Of a stretch of 59,714 nucleotides of DNA, positions 9,306-17,325 are shown in pieces. The first letter of the stretch is position 1, and each line of letters starts with the position of its first letter. The notes under the pieces are model-generated. The model did no database searches. It saw only the letters and a program-made list of their open reading frames with translations, and was not told where the DNA came from. Both the position numbers and the translations under genes were made by a program. The stretch is from Nitrospira sp. (GTDB lineage Bacteria > Nitrospirota > Nitrospiria > Nitrospirales > Nitrospiraceae): positions 360,672 to 420,385 of the forward strand of contig SWDH01000029.1 in the NCBI GenBank assembly GCA_005116945.1. The letters run 5' to 3'.

Positions 9306-10186
9306 GCACGATGCGACGACCTATGACGCTGTTGGCTACGGGGACAGTGTTGGCGGCTTCCTTGGTGGCGCTTCAAATACCATTGACCCATTGGGTCGAT
9401 TCCAAGCCAAAACTCCATCAGTTGACGTATTTACCAAGCGGGGACTATCTGCGGATGGCCTCGTTGGGGTATCGGGAGATGGTTGCCGATGTGCTCTGGC
9501 TACAGGCGATCCAGGTGATGGGTGAGCGGAAACTTTCAGCGGAAGAAGGTCATTGGCTCTACGATGCGGTGGACCGGATCACAACGCTTGATCCAAAGTT
9601 CGTGCGCGCGTACGAAGCCGGAAGCCATGCACTCTGTATACTTGTCGTGATGCCCGAGGAAAGTAACCGTCTTTTGGAAAAGGGTATACAGCACAATCCC
9701 CTAGAGTGGAAATTGCCGTTCCTATTAGGGATCAATTATTACTTTGAGTTGGCAGATGATGAAAAGGCGGCAGAGGCTATGGCTAAGGCGGCTCGTCTCC
9801 CAGGAGCCCCGGACGGGATCGCTCGTCTGGCTGCCAAACTGTTTGTGTCGGCCAAATCTCCCCAACAGGCTGTCGAACTGTTAGCAAAGGTGTATGAGGA
9901 AACCTCGGATGAGAATGTGCGAAAGGCGCTGGAGGTTCGCCTGAAGGAATCTCTTGTGGAACGAGACATCCAGATCCTGGAGCAAGTGATCAGCCGATAT
10001 CAAGCGATGTATTCGCGTCGACCTGAGCGATTAGAGAATGTAGTCGAACAGGGCTTGCTTCAGGAATTGCCGAAGGAGCCGTTCGGAGGGCACTATCTCT
10101 ATGAGCCTGAGACGGGGGCAGTCCGCAGTAGCGAAGTGACAGAGCGCATGCGAATTACGGCTCGTAGACGAGGCCAGTACCAATGA
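9302..10186 (+). CDS. Membrane-anchored helical-repeat protein, possible PilG-like component
   Basis: A 294-residue protein of unknown function. An N-terminal hydrophobic anchor (residues ~8-27) has no lipobox. The rest is mostly helical, with weak TPR-like pairs (ADEWLYD-like helices, LDPKFVRAYEAGSHAL, NPLEWKLPFLLGINYYFEL, KAAEAMAKAARLPGAP). The last 60 residues (RRPERLENVVEQGLLQELPKEPFGGHYLYEP...) resemble the C-terminal tail of pseudopilin-like proteins, where a short helix is followed by 'D/E-P-(W/F)-G-x-x-Y'. It is translationally coupled to the ligase-like gene and precedes an ABC ATPase/permease pair. That position matches pilG in the pilG-pilH-pilI set of Myxococcus. Homology to PilG is inferred from context only. 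Confidence 0.6.
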   Translation: MSTMRRPMTLLATGTVLAASLVALQIPLTHWVDSKPKLHQLTYLPSGDYLRMASLGYREMVADVLWLQAIQVMGERKLSAEEGHWLYDAVDRITTLDPKFVRAYEAGSHALCILVVMPEESNRLLEKGIQHNPLEWKLPFLLGINYYFELADDEKAAEAMAKAARLPGAPDGIARLAAKLFVSAKSPQQAVELLAKVYEETSDENVRKALEVRLKESLVERDIQILEQVISRYQAMYSRRPERLENVVEQGLLQELPKEPFGGHYLYEPETGAVRSSEVTERMRITARRRGQYQ

Positions 10187-10399
10187 AGGTGGGTGAGCCA
10201 GGGCAAGTACACAATGTGGGGTGTGAAGGGAGCCATTCTCTCTTGTTGCAGAGAAATCTAGAAAACTTGAAGAACGCAAGGGGATTGCTATCATCGAAAT
10301 GATGATCTGGTGTCTCGATGGAGGTCACATTGCGCGTGAGGCGTATTCCAAGACGAACAGTATTTCTTCTGCATGGTTATAGCGGGGGACACGGAGCCA
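10187..10399 (+). other. Intergenic region with a prepilin-leader-like fragment
   Basis: 213 bases without a complete gene. One plus-strand frame, open from ~10227 to the stop at 10382, encodes KLEERKGIAIIEMMIWC at about 10266-10313. This resembles the class III prepilin signal (K-G followed by x-x-L/I-I-E-M-M-I, with Glu at +5). The frame has no ATG, GTG or TTG before the motif and ends 24 codons after it. It may be a decayed pseudopilin gene or chance. Confidence 0.25.
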
Positions 10400-11332
10400 A
10401 TGGACGCAATCGTTGTTAAAAGGCTGACCAAAACCTATAAGCCATTGTGGCCATGGGAGAAACCCGCCACAGTGCTCTCCGATGTGTCGCTTTCTGTGAG
10501 AGAAGGAGAGATTTTTGGGTTCTTGGGGCACAATGGTGCAGGAAAAACGACGACGATGAAGATCCTCCTAGGGCTACTTCGAGCGACGAATGGCCAGGTC
10601 GAGCTTCTCGGTTCTCCTGCTGAAAATGTAGCGGTTCGTGCCAGGATTGGATATTTGCCGGAATCCCCCTATTTTTACGATTATCTCACGGCAGAGGAAT
10701 TTCTCTGTTTCTATGGAAAGCTTGCTGGGTTGGATCGAGAGACGATTCAGAAGCGGATTCCTCAGTTGCTGGAACGTGTGAGCCTTACTGAAGCCCGCCA
10801 TAGGCAGCTGCGGAAATTCTCGAAGGGAATGTTGCAGCGGATAGGTCTTGCGCAGGCCCTCATCCATGACCCGGAACTTGTCATCCTGGATGAGCCTATG
10901 TCCGGGCTTGACCCCATTGGTCGCAAAGAGGTTCGTGACCTTATTCTTGGGCTTCGTGATCAAGGCAAAACGGTGTTCTTTAGCACGCACATTATCTCTG
11001 ATGTTGAGATGATCTGTGACAGGGTAGGTATTTTATCGAGAGGAAAGATGCTTGCGTTGGGGCGCATTGAAGATCTTGTCGACGCACATACGGCACGGTC
11101 TGTCGAGGTCGTCTGTGACGGAGTGGTCGGCGATGATCTCCATGATGTCAAAAAACTGGCAGTACGGATTCTGCAGAGAGGAGAGCGATGCCTCATTATT
11201 CTCTCCGGCCAGGATCACTTGGAGAAGGTACTCGCGGCACTCCGCCAGGCGGGAGGCAGGCTTGTTTCGGTGATCCCTCATAAAGGCTCACTCGAGGAGA
11301 TCTTTCTTGAACAGACCAGTCGGAAGGCGTGA
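10400..11332 (+). CDS. ABC transporter ATP-binding protein (ABC-2 type, PilH-like position)
   Basis: A 310-residue ATPase partner of the permease that follows. It has Walker A GHNGAGKTT (residues 43-51), signature FSKGMLQRIGLAQAL in place of canonical LSGGQ (usual for this subfamily), Walker B LVILDEPMSGLDP and the switch His in FFSTHIISD. About 90 residues follow the nucleotide-binding domain, as in the CcmA/NatA/YhcG-type group. I chose the ATG at 10400 (CGGAG three bases upstream) over the in-frame ATG at 10373, which has no ribosome binding site. By order it corresponds to PilH, the ATPase of the Myxococcus PilGHI complex needed for pilus assembly. A drug, sodium or lipid-linked substrate exporter cannot be excluded. 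Confidence 0.85.
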   Translation: MDAIVVKRLTKTYKPLWPWEKPATVLSDVSLSVREGEIFGFLGHNGAGKTTTMKILLGLLRATNGQVELLGSPAENVAVRARIGYLPESPYFYDYLTAEEFLCFYGKLAGLDRETIQKRIPQLLERVSLTEARHRQLRKFSKGMLQRIGLAQALIHDPELVILDEPMSGLDPIGRKEVRDLILGLRDQGKTVFFSTHIISDVEMICDRVGILSRGKMLALGRIEDLVDAHTARSVEVVCDGVVGDDLHDVKKLAVRILQRGERCLIILSGQDHLEKVLAALRQAGGRLVSVIPHKGSLEEIFLEQTSRKA

Positions 11333-11333
11333 G

Positions 11334-12098
11334 ATGAAGCTCCTGATGGTTGTCGCTGGAAATACGTTTCGAGAGACGATTCGAGACAAGATCCTCTACA
11401 ACCTTGTGTTGTTTGCTGTTCTTCTTATTGGGGCATCGGTTCTTCTGGGAACACTCACGATTGGGGAGCAGGCTCGCATTGTCAACGATCTAGGGTTGGC
11501 TGCGATCAATCTGGTTGCAGTCATCATCGCAATCTTTGTCGGGATTGGACTTGTCACGAAAGAGATCGAGCGTCGTACGGTCTATACGATTCTAGCGAGG
11601 CCGATTACGCGTGTGCAGTTTGTTTTGGGAAAGTACATGGGGCTCGGACTGATCGTGATGGTGAACATCGCGATCATGTTTGTCATGTTCCTCGGGACAA
11701 TAGTGTTGACCGGCAACGCGATTCACGGTTCGTTATTTCAGGCGGTGGAACTGATTCTTGTGGAAACGTTGCTTGTCATGGCGATGGCCCTCTTCTTCTC
11801 GACGTTCAGTTCTTCGACTCTCAGCGCCACAATGACACTGGGCCTTTTCGTCATTGGGCATCTCACAAGTGACCTCAAGGGCATTGCGGAGAAGAGTCAA
11901 AGCCAGCTCATGGAAGCCGCACTGACCGCGTTATATTATATTTGCCCAAACCTAGAGATGTTGAACATCAAGGGGCAAGCGGCGAGCGGCCTTCTTGTAG
12001 AGTTTGGATATCAGGCGACTGCAACCGCCTACGGGTTATTGTATGCCGGACTCTTATTGACAGGCGCTTGTGTGATCTTCCAGCGACGCGACTTCTAA
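11334..12098 (+). CDS. ABC-2 type transporter permease (PilI-like position)
   Basis: A 254-residue integral membrane protein starting one base after the stop of the ATPase gene; the ATG at 11334 replaces a TTG-started extension at 11307. It has six hydrophobic segments with the long first cytoplasmic loop and the KEIERRTVYTILARPITRVQFVLGK stretch typical of ABC-2 permeases of the NosY/GldF kind (coupling-helix region). It forms the membrane half of the transporter with the preceding ATPase. Position suggests a link to pilus biogenesis; substrate is unknown. Confidence 0.85.
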   Translation: MKLLMVVAGNTFRETIRDKILYNLVLFAVLLIGASVLLGTLTIGEQARIVNDLGLAAINLVAVIIAIFVGIGLVTKEIERRTVYTILARPITRVQFVLGKYMGLGLIVMVNIAIMFVMFLGTIVLTGNAIHGSLFQAVELILVETLLVMAMALFFSTFSSSTLSATMTLGLFVIGHLTSDLKGIAEKSQSQLMEAALTALYYICPNLEMLNIKGQAASGLLVEFGYQATATAYGLLYAGLLLTGACVIFQRRDF

Positions 12099-12126
12099 CG
12101 GTTCTTCCGATACAGGAAAATATAGA

Positions 12127-13287
12127 ATGAGAGCCCTCGCGGTACTCCCTCCGGACCGATGGATGGAGATCAATCTCCTGGACACTCTGCGCCAGCATTA
12201 TTGCGATGAATTACATGTATTCACTTATCCTGGTGGCATGGGGCAGCTGGGGTCGAAACAATGGAGGAGCCAGCGGAATGAATTGAACCATCACTTGGTG
12301 AAATTGGCGCGCGTGCTTAAAACGGCCGGGAAACTCGATCTGATCTTTTGTATTGTCTACGATGACTTTCTCTTGGTTGAGACGGCTAAACTGCTGCGCA
12401 GTCTTGGGGTTCCGATGGTCAACTACCATGTGGACATGGCATTCCAGTGGTACCGAGTCATTCGTACCGCTCCATACTTTGACGTGTTGGCGGTTGCTCA
12501 GCTTACCAATGCCGAAAGTCTTCGACCGTACAACCTCAATATTGAATGGATGCCGATGGCGGCAAATCCGGACTTCTATTTTCGTCATGCGGTGCCTAGG
12601 TCAAGTTATGAGCATGCCGTTTCCTTTATCGGAAGCTTCAATCCCTTTCGCCGGGCCTTACTTGCCGAATGTGTGAGGAAGGGGATTAGGCCGGCTGTGT
12701 TTGGGCGTGGATGGAATTCAGAGAGTTCGAGCCCCTACCGGTTTGCCTGGGATCCCTACAAGATTGTTCACGATCTTCGATACTACGCAGCTGCGCGATT
12801 CAAGGCTGAAGGGAGTGAAAGCATACTTGGCCCATTGCGCCGAAAGCATGCCAGACGATCCTCCTTTCAAGAACTTGAAGGGGCTGACTTCCGAGGCCCA
12901 TGTGACGACGCATCCCTCCCATCAATCTTCAACGAAAGTCAGGTAAATCTGGGATTTTCTGATACAGGGTGGCATAGTGAAACGAAGGTACGTCGATCGA
13001 AGAATCTCCAGTGCCGCCTTCGTGACTTTGAGGTGCCGATGGCAGGGGGATTCTATCTTGTGCAAGAAGCCCCTGATCACTCCCAGTACTATAAGCTAGG
13101 GGAAGAAATTGTTGTGTGGTCAGAACCCGGAGACTTTATCGACAAGATGATTTTTTATTCGCGCCATGAGCGAGCAGCAGCGAGAATTCGTGAGGCAGGA
13201 CAAAAGCGGGTTCTTGGGGAGCATACGTGGAAGCATAGGTTTGACCGTCTGTTTGCCAGTCTCCGGTCACAAGGGAAATTGTCATGA
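12127..13287 (+). CDS. CgeB-like glycosyltransferase (first of three)
   Basis: A 386-residue GT-B-fold protein. The C-terminal third has the pattern of the CgeB/glycosyl-transferase-1-like domain: NESQVNLGFSD, then FEVPMAGGFYLVQEAPDHSQYYKLGEEIVVW, then a helical end with AGQKRVLGEHTWKHRF. Two other genes here (20372 and 23798) share this layout. The N-terminal half has an acceptor-domain-like region (FCIVYDDFLLVETAKLLRSLGVPMVNYHVD). The sugar is unknown. It begins the polysaccharide locus, has AGGAAA about 8 bases before its ATG, and overlaps the exporter permease gene by 4 bases. Confidence 0.75.
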   Translation: MRALAVLPPDRWMEINLLDTLRQHYCDELHVFTYPGGMGQLGSKQWRSQRNELNHHLVKLARVLKTAGKLDLIFCIVYDDFLLVETAKLLRSLGVPMVNYHVDMAFQWYRVIRTAPYFDVLAVAQLTNAESLRPYNLNIEWMPMAANPDFYFRHAVPRSSYEHAVSFIGSFNPFRRALLAECVRKGIRPAVFGRGWNSESSSPYRFAWDPYKIVHDLRYYAAARFKAEGSESILGPLRRKHARRSSFQELEGADFRGPCDDASLPSIFNESQVNLGFSDTGWHSETKVRRSKNLQCRLRDFEVPMAGGFYLVQEAPDHSQYYKLGEEIVVWSEPGDFIDKMIFYSRHERAAARIREAGQKRVLGEHTWKHRFDRLFASLRSQGKLS

Positions 13288-14123
13288 GTTCTCGAGCACC
13301 TGACAATCACACGATTCTGATCAAGCCGTTACAGGGTTGGGAACCATTGAGACTGAGAGACATTTGGGAGCACCGGGAACTTTTGTACTTCCTCATCTGG
13401 CGGGATATCAAGGTGTCCTATGCTCGAACAAATTTGGGGGTAGGATGGGCTCTATTGAAGCCTGTGCTGACGATGATTGTCTTTACCTTCATATTTGGCT
13501 GGCTGACTCAGCTTCCCTCAGATGGGGTGCCGTATCCCATCTTTGTATACGCAGGGTTACTTCCCTGGCAGTTATTTGCCCGATTGGTGTCAGGGGCAGG
13601 ATCGAGCATGGTCGCAAACGAGAGTCTTGTGACTAAGGTGTACTTTCCTCGCTTGATTGCTCCCCTCTCGATCACAGTGGTCGGTACGCTGGATTTTGTG
13701 ATCGCCGTTGGCGTGCTCCTGGGAATGATGTGGTACTACCAAATCGCGCTCACGGCCGGTGTGTGGGTATTGCCATTGCTCGTGGCTGTGACGATTGCGG
13801 CCGGACTCGGGCTAGGGTTGTGGATCGCAGCTCTCAATGTGCTGTGTCGGGATATCGGGCACGCTCAACCGTTTCTGATTCAATGCTGGATGTTCGCAAC
13901 GCCGATTATCTACCCAACGAGTCTGATCCCTGAAGCATGGCGAACGCTGTATGCGCTCAATCCGATGGTTGGGGTGGTGGAAGGTTTTCGTGAGGCGCTG
14001 TTTAGGACAGGGGGTCAATCTGATTCCATGATGGGGATGTCGCTGATTGTGGCCGGAGTCCTGTTGGTTTCGGGACTATACGTTTTCAACCGCATAGAAC
14101 AATCTATCGCGGATACGGTGTAA
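13284..14123 (+). CDS. wzm: Polysaccharide/O-antigen ABC transporter permease
   Basis: The 279-residue membrane subunit of an ABC-2 polysaccharide exporter. The N-terminal amphipathic part is followed by WRDIKVSYARTNLGVGWALLKP, the classic entry of Wzm/TagG/KpsM proteins. Six transmembrane segments follow, with the late NPMVGVVEGFREALF motif. Together with the Wzt-like ATPase three bases downstream it would carry undecaprenyl-linked glycan across the inner membrane. This indicates an ABC-dependent rather than Wzx/Wzy-dependent pathway. Confidence 0.92.
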   Translation: MSSRAPDNHTILIKPLQGWEPLRLRDIWEHRELLYFLIWRDIKVSYARTNLGVGWALLKPVLTMIVFTFIFGWLTQLPSDGVPYPIFVYAGLLPWQLFARLVSGAGSSMVANESLVTKVYFPRLIAPLSITVVGTLDFVIAVGVLLGMMWYYQIALTAGVWVLPLLVAVTIAAGLGLGLWIAALNVLCRDIGHAQPFLIQCWMFATPIIYPTSLIPEAWRTLYALNPMVGVVEGFREALFRTGGQSDSMMGMSLIVAGVLLVSGLYVFNRIEQSIADTV

Positions 14124-14126
14124 CTG

Positions 14127-15332
14127 ATGGGTGAAGTGGCTATACGTGTCGAGAACCTGGGTAAGCGGTATAAGATCGGTCAGCGGGTCCGGCCGAAATC
14201 ATTTGGAGAGATGCTGACAGGTCTCATCCGCACGCCATTCAACGAGGCCAAACTTGGTCTGCGGAAGCCGCCTGCCCAAGATGGTTTCCGCCAATGTGAG
14301 GGCATGGTTTGGGCATTGAAGGATCTGACATTCGAAGTTGCAAAGGGAGAGATCCTCGGGGTTATTGGGCGAAATGGCGCAGGCAAGAGTACTTTGTTGA
14401 AGATCCTGTCACGCATCACTCGGCCTACTAGGGGATACGCAGTGATCTCTGGTCGAGTTGGTTCTCTCCTCGAAGTGGGGACTGGATTTCACGGGGATCT
14501 CACAGGGCGTGAGAATATTTACTTGAACGGAGCTTTCCTTGGAATGAGGAAGACCGAGATTGATCGGAAGTTCGATGAAATCATCGCCTTCGCTGAGACC
14601 GAGCGATTTCTTGACACTCCGGTAAAGCATTACTCAAGTGGTATGTACATGAGGCTCGCATTCGCCGTGGCTGCGCATCTCGAGACGGAAATCCTATTTG
14701 TAGATGAAGTGCTGGCCGTCGGTGATGTCGCGTTCCAGAAAAAGTGCCTGGGAAGGATCGGGGAAGTTGCGAAAGACGGGCGAACGGTCGTATTTGTGAG
14801 CCACAATATGGCAGCCATAGAAAGGCTATGCACGAAGGGGCTCTATATCGATAAGGGCGTCGGCCTATCCACTAGCAGTGTCCGAGAAGCCATCGGATTG
14901 TACCTGGGTGACAGCTGCAATGAGGTCAATTGGGATAATGAGATCATCTCCAAGGCCAGCATCAGGCAAAATGGGGAGCAGATTGAGATAGATGCTGACT
15001 ATAAATTCAAACAAAATTTGGAGATACCGTGCCTAGGTTTCGTGATCAGTGATTATCTCGGGAATCCTATTTGCGGGACGAATCCTCTTATCGATGCCGT
15101 GCCGATACCTATGACATCGACAAATGCCGGTCGGGTACACATTACCTTGGAGTCTCCTAAGTTATTAAACGGGACGTATCGACTCTCTTTATGGTTTGGA
15201 GACGGCAGAGTGGATTATTTCCATCGCCAAGATTGCATAACATTTGACGTGGTGAACATGGCAGGGCTTAAACAGTTGCCGGCGTCATCAGTTGGGCCCG
15301 TGGCTCCAAAGTGCCACTGGCACTTTTCCTGA
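14127..15332 (+). CDS. wzt: Polysaccharide ABC transporter ATPase with C-terminal carbohydrate-binding domain
   Basis: A 401-residue ATPase. An N-terminal extension of about 60 residues precedes the usual strands. Walker A is GRNGAGKST (81-89), the signature is YSSGMYMRLAFAVA and Walker B is ILFVDEVLAVGD. Residues ~255-390 form a beta-rich domain of the Wzt C-terminal type (FVISDYLGNPICGTN, LLNGTYRLSLWFGDG), which in other bacteria recognises the capped end of the finished O-polysaccharide. Its presence suggests that export is tied to a terminal modification, which fits the many methyltransferases here. Confidence 0.92.
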   Translation: MGEVAIRVENLGKRYKIGQRVRPKSFGEMLTGLIRTPFNEAKLGLRKPPAQDGFRQCEGMVWALKDLTFEVAKGEILGVIGRNGAGKSTLLKILSRITRPTRGYAVISGRVGSLLEVGTGFHGDLTGRENIYLNGAFLGMRKTEIDRKFDEIIAFAETERFLDTPVKHYSSGMYMRLAFAVAAHLETEILFVDEVLAVGDVAFQKKCLGRIGEVAKDGRTVVFVSHNMAAIERLCTKGLYIDKGVGLSTSSVREAIGLYLGDSCNEVNWDNEIISKASIRQNGEQIEIDADYKFKQNLEIPCLGFVISDYLGNPICGTNPLIDAVPIPMTSTNAGRVHITLESPKLLNGTYRLSLWFGDGRVDYFHRQDCITFDVVNMAGLKQLPASSVGPVAPKCHWHFS

Positions 15333-15352
15333 GCGAGGTCGCGAGGCGTTCG

Positions 15353-16288
15353 ATGGGCTACAGGAACGTTTTCCAGTTTCTTGAATCACTACCCATCGTG
15401 TTGAAGGTATGGAGAGAGTTATTGGCCGAAGATTCGTCGGTCGGTAACTGTATCAGGCTTATGTCTCGGCTCGACTTGCGCTGTGGGAATCAAGCGGCGA
15501 AACGTGCGATTGCGACGGAGTGGGTGAATGGATTGCCGATCATCATGCAGTTGTCTGAGAAACTGCCGACTCGTACCGAAGCGATATGCCAATACATCAA
15601 GGCTTTGCCCATGCTCATGCAAATAAGTCGCAATCTCCCAGAGAATAATTCGATCTTTGTGCAGCAATTCCGAGAGTTGTCGCGCCAGTCTGTCGACCGG
15701 GAAGAATACTTGGTGGACGCATCAAGAGGGAAGAAGGTTCTTCATTTTGGCTTTCTCGATTCCCCGTTTTCTGAAGAAAGAATTCGATCTGGGGAATTGC
15801 TGCATCTCAAGCTTAAACGTGCAGCAATCCAACTGTACGGCATTGATAACGATCAAGTGTCGCTGGATCGGTACAGACAGCTCACGGGTGACAGAAACAA
15901 TGATATAGGGGATGTGCAGAAGGAACTGCAAAATGGGATTGATTCGCATGCATACGATATCATCATGTTTCCTGAAATTTTGGAGCACCTCAGAAACCCC
16001 GGTCTAGCGTTGGCGAATCTGAAACAGCTCTGTGTGAAGGGCGATAGGACAAAATTATGCGTAACCGTCCCCAATGCGTATTATACAGGGAGCCTTCTTG
16101 TGGCTTTGGGGGGAGACGAGATCGTGCACCCGGAACATTATTATTATTTTTCACCGGCGACATTGCGCAAGCTGCTACATGATGTCGGCTTCACCATTGT
16201 GGAGATGGCACTGTACGCAAGTAGGGACACAGCTGTTCTTCCTGGAATAACGAAAAACGGCGTTATTGCGATGTGCGAAGTAGCTTAG
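15353..16288 (+). CDS. SAM-dependent methyltransferase-like protein
   Basis: An alpha-helical N-terminal region (~125 residues) is followed by a class I methyltransferase-like core: KVLHFGFLDSPFSEERI in place of motif I, YGIDNDQ (acidic residue of strand 2), IIMFPEILEHLRNPGLALANL, LCVTVPNAYY and a FSPATLRKLLHDVGF end. The glycine-rich loop is replaced by HFGFLDSPFSE, which recalls a subgroup with an 'HLGCxDxPxxEER' loop. The ATG at 15353, with GAGG six bases upstream, is preferred. A GTG at 15311 would overlap wzt by 22 bases. It may cap or modify the chain recognised by Wzt; the substrate is unknown. Confidence 0.65.
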   Translation: MGYRNVFQFLESLPIVLKVWRELLAEDSSVGNCIRLMSRLDLRCGNQAAKRAIATEWVNGLPIIMQLSEKLPTRTEAICQYIKALPMLMQISRNLPENNSIFVQQFRELSRQSVDREEYLVDASRGKKVLHFGFLDSPFSEERIRSGELLHLKLKRAAIQLYGIDNDQVSLDRYRQLTGDRNNDIGDVQKELQNGIDSHAYDIIMFPEILEHLRNPGLALANLKQLCVKGDRTKLCVTVPNAYYTGSLLVALGGDEIVHPEHYYYFSPATLRKLLHDVGFTIVEMALYASRDTAVLPGITKNGVIAMCEVA

Positions 16289-16308
16289 GCACTCAGGAAG
16301 CTTTGGGC

Positions 16309-17301
16309 ATGAATCACTTAGTTAGTATTTTACTTCCGGTTTATAATGGAGCTACCTATCTGCGGGAATGTCTCGATAGCATGCTCCGGCAATCGTACCA
16401 AGACTTTGAGTTGATCATTATAGATGATGGCTCTCGAGATGAATCCGCTCGGATCATTCAGAGTGTGAACGATGACAGGATACGGTTCTATAGGCAGGAA
16501 AATCGTGGGCTTGCCGCAACGCTTAACCGTGCTATTGCTTTGTCCCGAGGCGAATATCTGGCGAGGCAAGACCAGGATGATATGTCTTTGCCAGACAGAT
16601 TGGGAAAACAACTACGCTATTTGGCCGCACATCCGCAATGTGGCTTGGTGGGGACATGGGCAGAAATCGTGTCAGGAACCGACAAGACCGGGAGAGTCCA
16701 TCAACATGCGGCCGAAGATTACTGTTTGAAGTTTGACCTTTTGTTCGATAATCCATTTGTTCATAGTTCGGTCATGTTGAGGAAGGTGGCAGTGGAGGGG
16801 GTCGGAATGTATTCGACTGATCCCTTCAGGCAACCGCCTGAAGATTTTGAACTGTGGTCCCGTCTTTCTCGAAAATGGGATGTTGCGAATATTCCTGAGG
16901 TTCTGCACATTTATCGAGAGATCCCGACAAGCATGTCCCGCGACGGTGTGAGTCCGTTTCGCAATCGGGTGATCGAGATCAGTGTGGAAAATCTGGAATG
17001 CCTAGTGGGAGATATCGCTGTTGGTTCTGCAATCCACGATCTTGCTGCGCTCAATCATGCGGCGTATTTGAGGGTTAGCTCTCACGCCCGCTGGAGAGAT
17101 ATCTCGCGGTTGGTTATTGATGCGGCAGATCGGCTAGCCGGTGTATGCAACGGATCTCACTCTGTCCTCCGTGAGAGAGCTGAAGCCCAACTCGCTGAAA
17201 TCAAGCCACATTACCATCGATTCAGGAACGGTCGGGGGGTTCGCCGTTACATCAAGGGTATCTCCGGGGCGGTCGGACGGCTTGTGCCAGGATGGCGATA
17301 A
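16309..17301 (+). CDS. Family 2 glycosyltransferase
   Basis: 330 residues with the GT-A fold of GT2: VSILLPVYNGATYLRECLDSMLRQSYQDFELIIIDDGS at the N-terminus, RALSRGEYLARQDQDD-type metal-binding segment (DxDD), a mid-domain ED motif (QPPEDFELWSRL) and a C-terminal helical tail. The start at 16309 has AGGAAG eight bases upstream; a GTG at 16273 would overlap the previous gene. It is close in sequence pattern to the GT2 gene at 21569. It probably adds one sugar to the lipid-linked glycan on the cytoplasmic side. Confidence 0.85.
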   Translation: MNHLVSILLPVYNGATYLRECLDSMLRQSYQDFELIIIDDGSRDESARIIQSVNDDRIRFYRQENRGLAATLNRAIALSRGEYLARQDQDDMSLPDRLGKQLRYLAAHPQCGLVGTWAEIVSGTDKTGRVHQHAAEDYCLKFDLLFDNPFVHSSVMLRKVAVEGVGMYSTDPFRQPPEDFELWSRLSRKWDVANIPEVLHIYREIPTSMSRDGVSPFRNRVIEISVENLECLVGDIAVGSAIHDLAALNHAAYLRVSSHARWRDISRLVIDAADRLAGVCNGSHSVLRERAEAQLAEIKPHYHRFRNGRGVRRYIKGISGAVGRLVPGWR

Positions 17302-17325
17302 AAGTTTGGAAGGTGCACATCAGCT

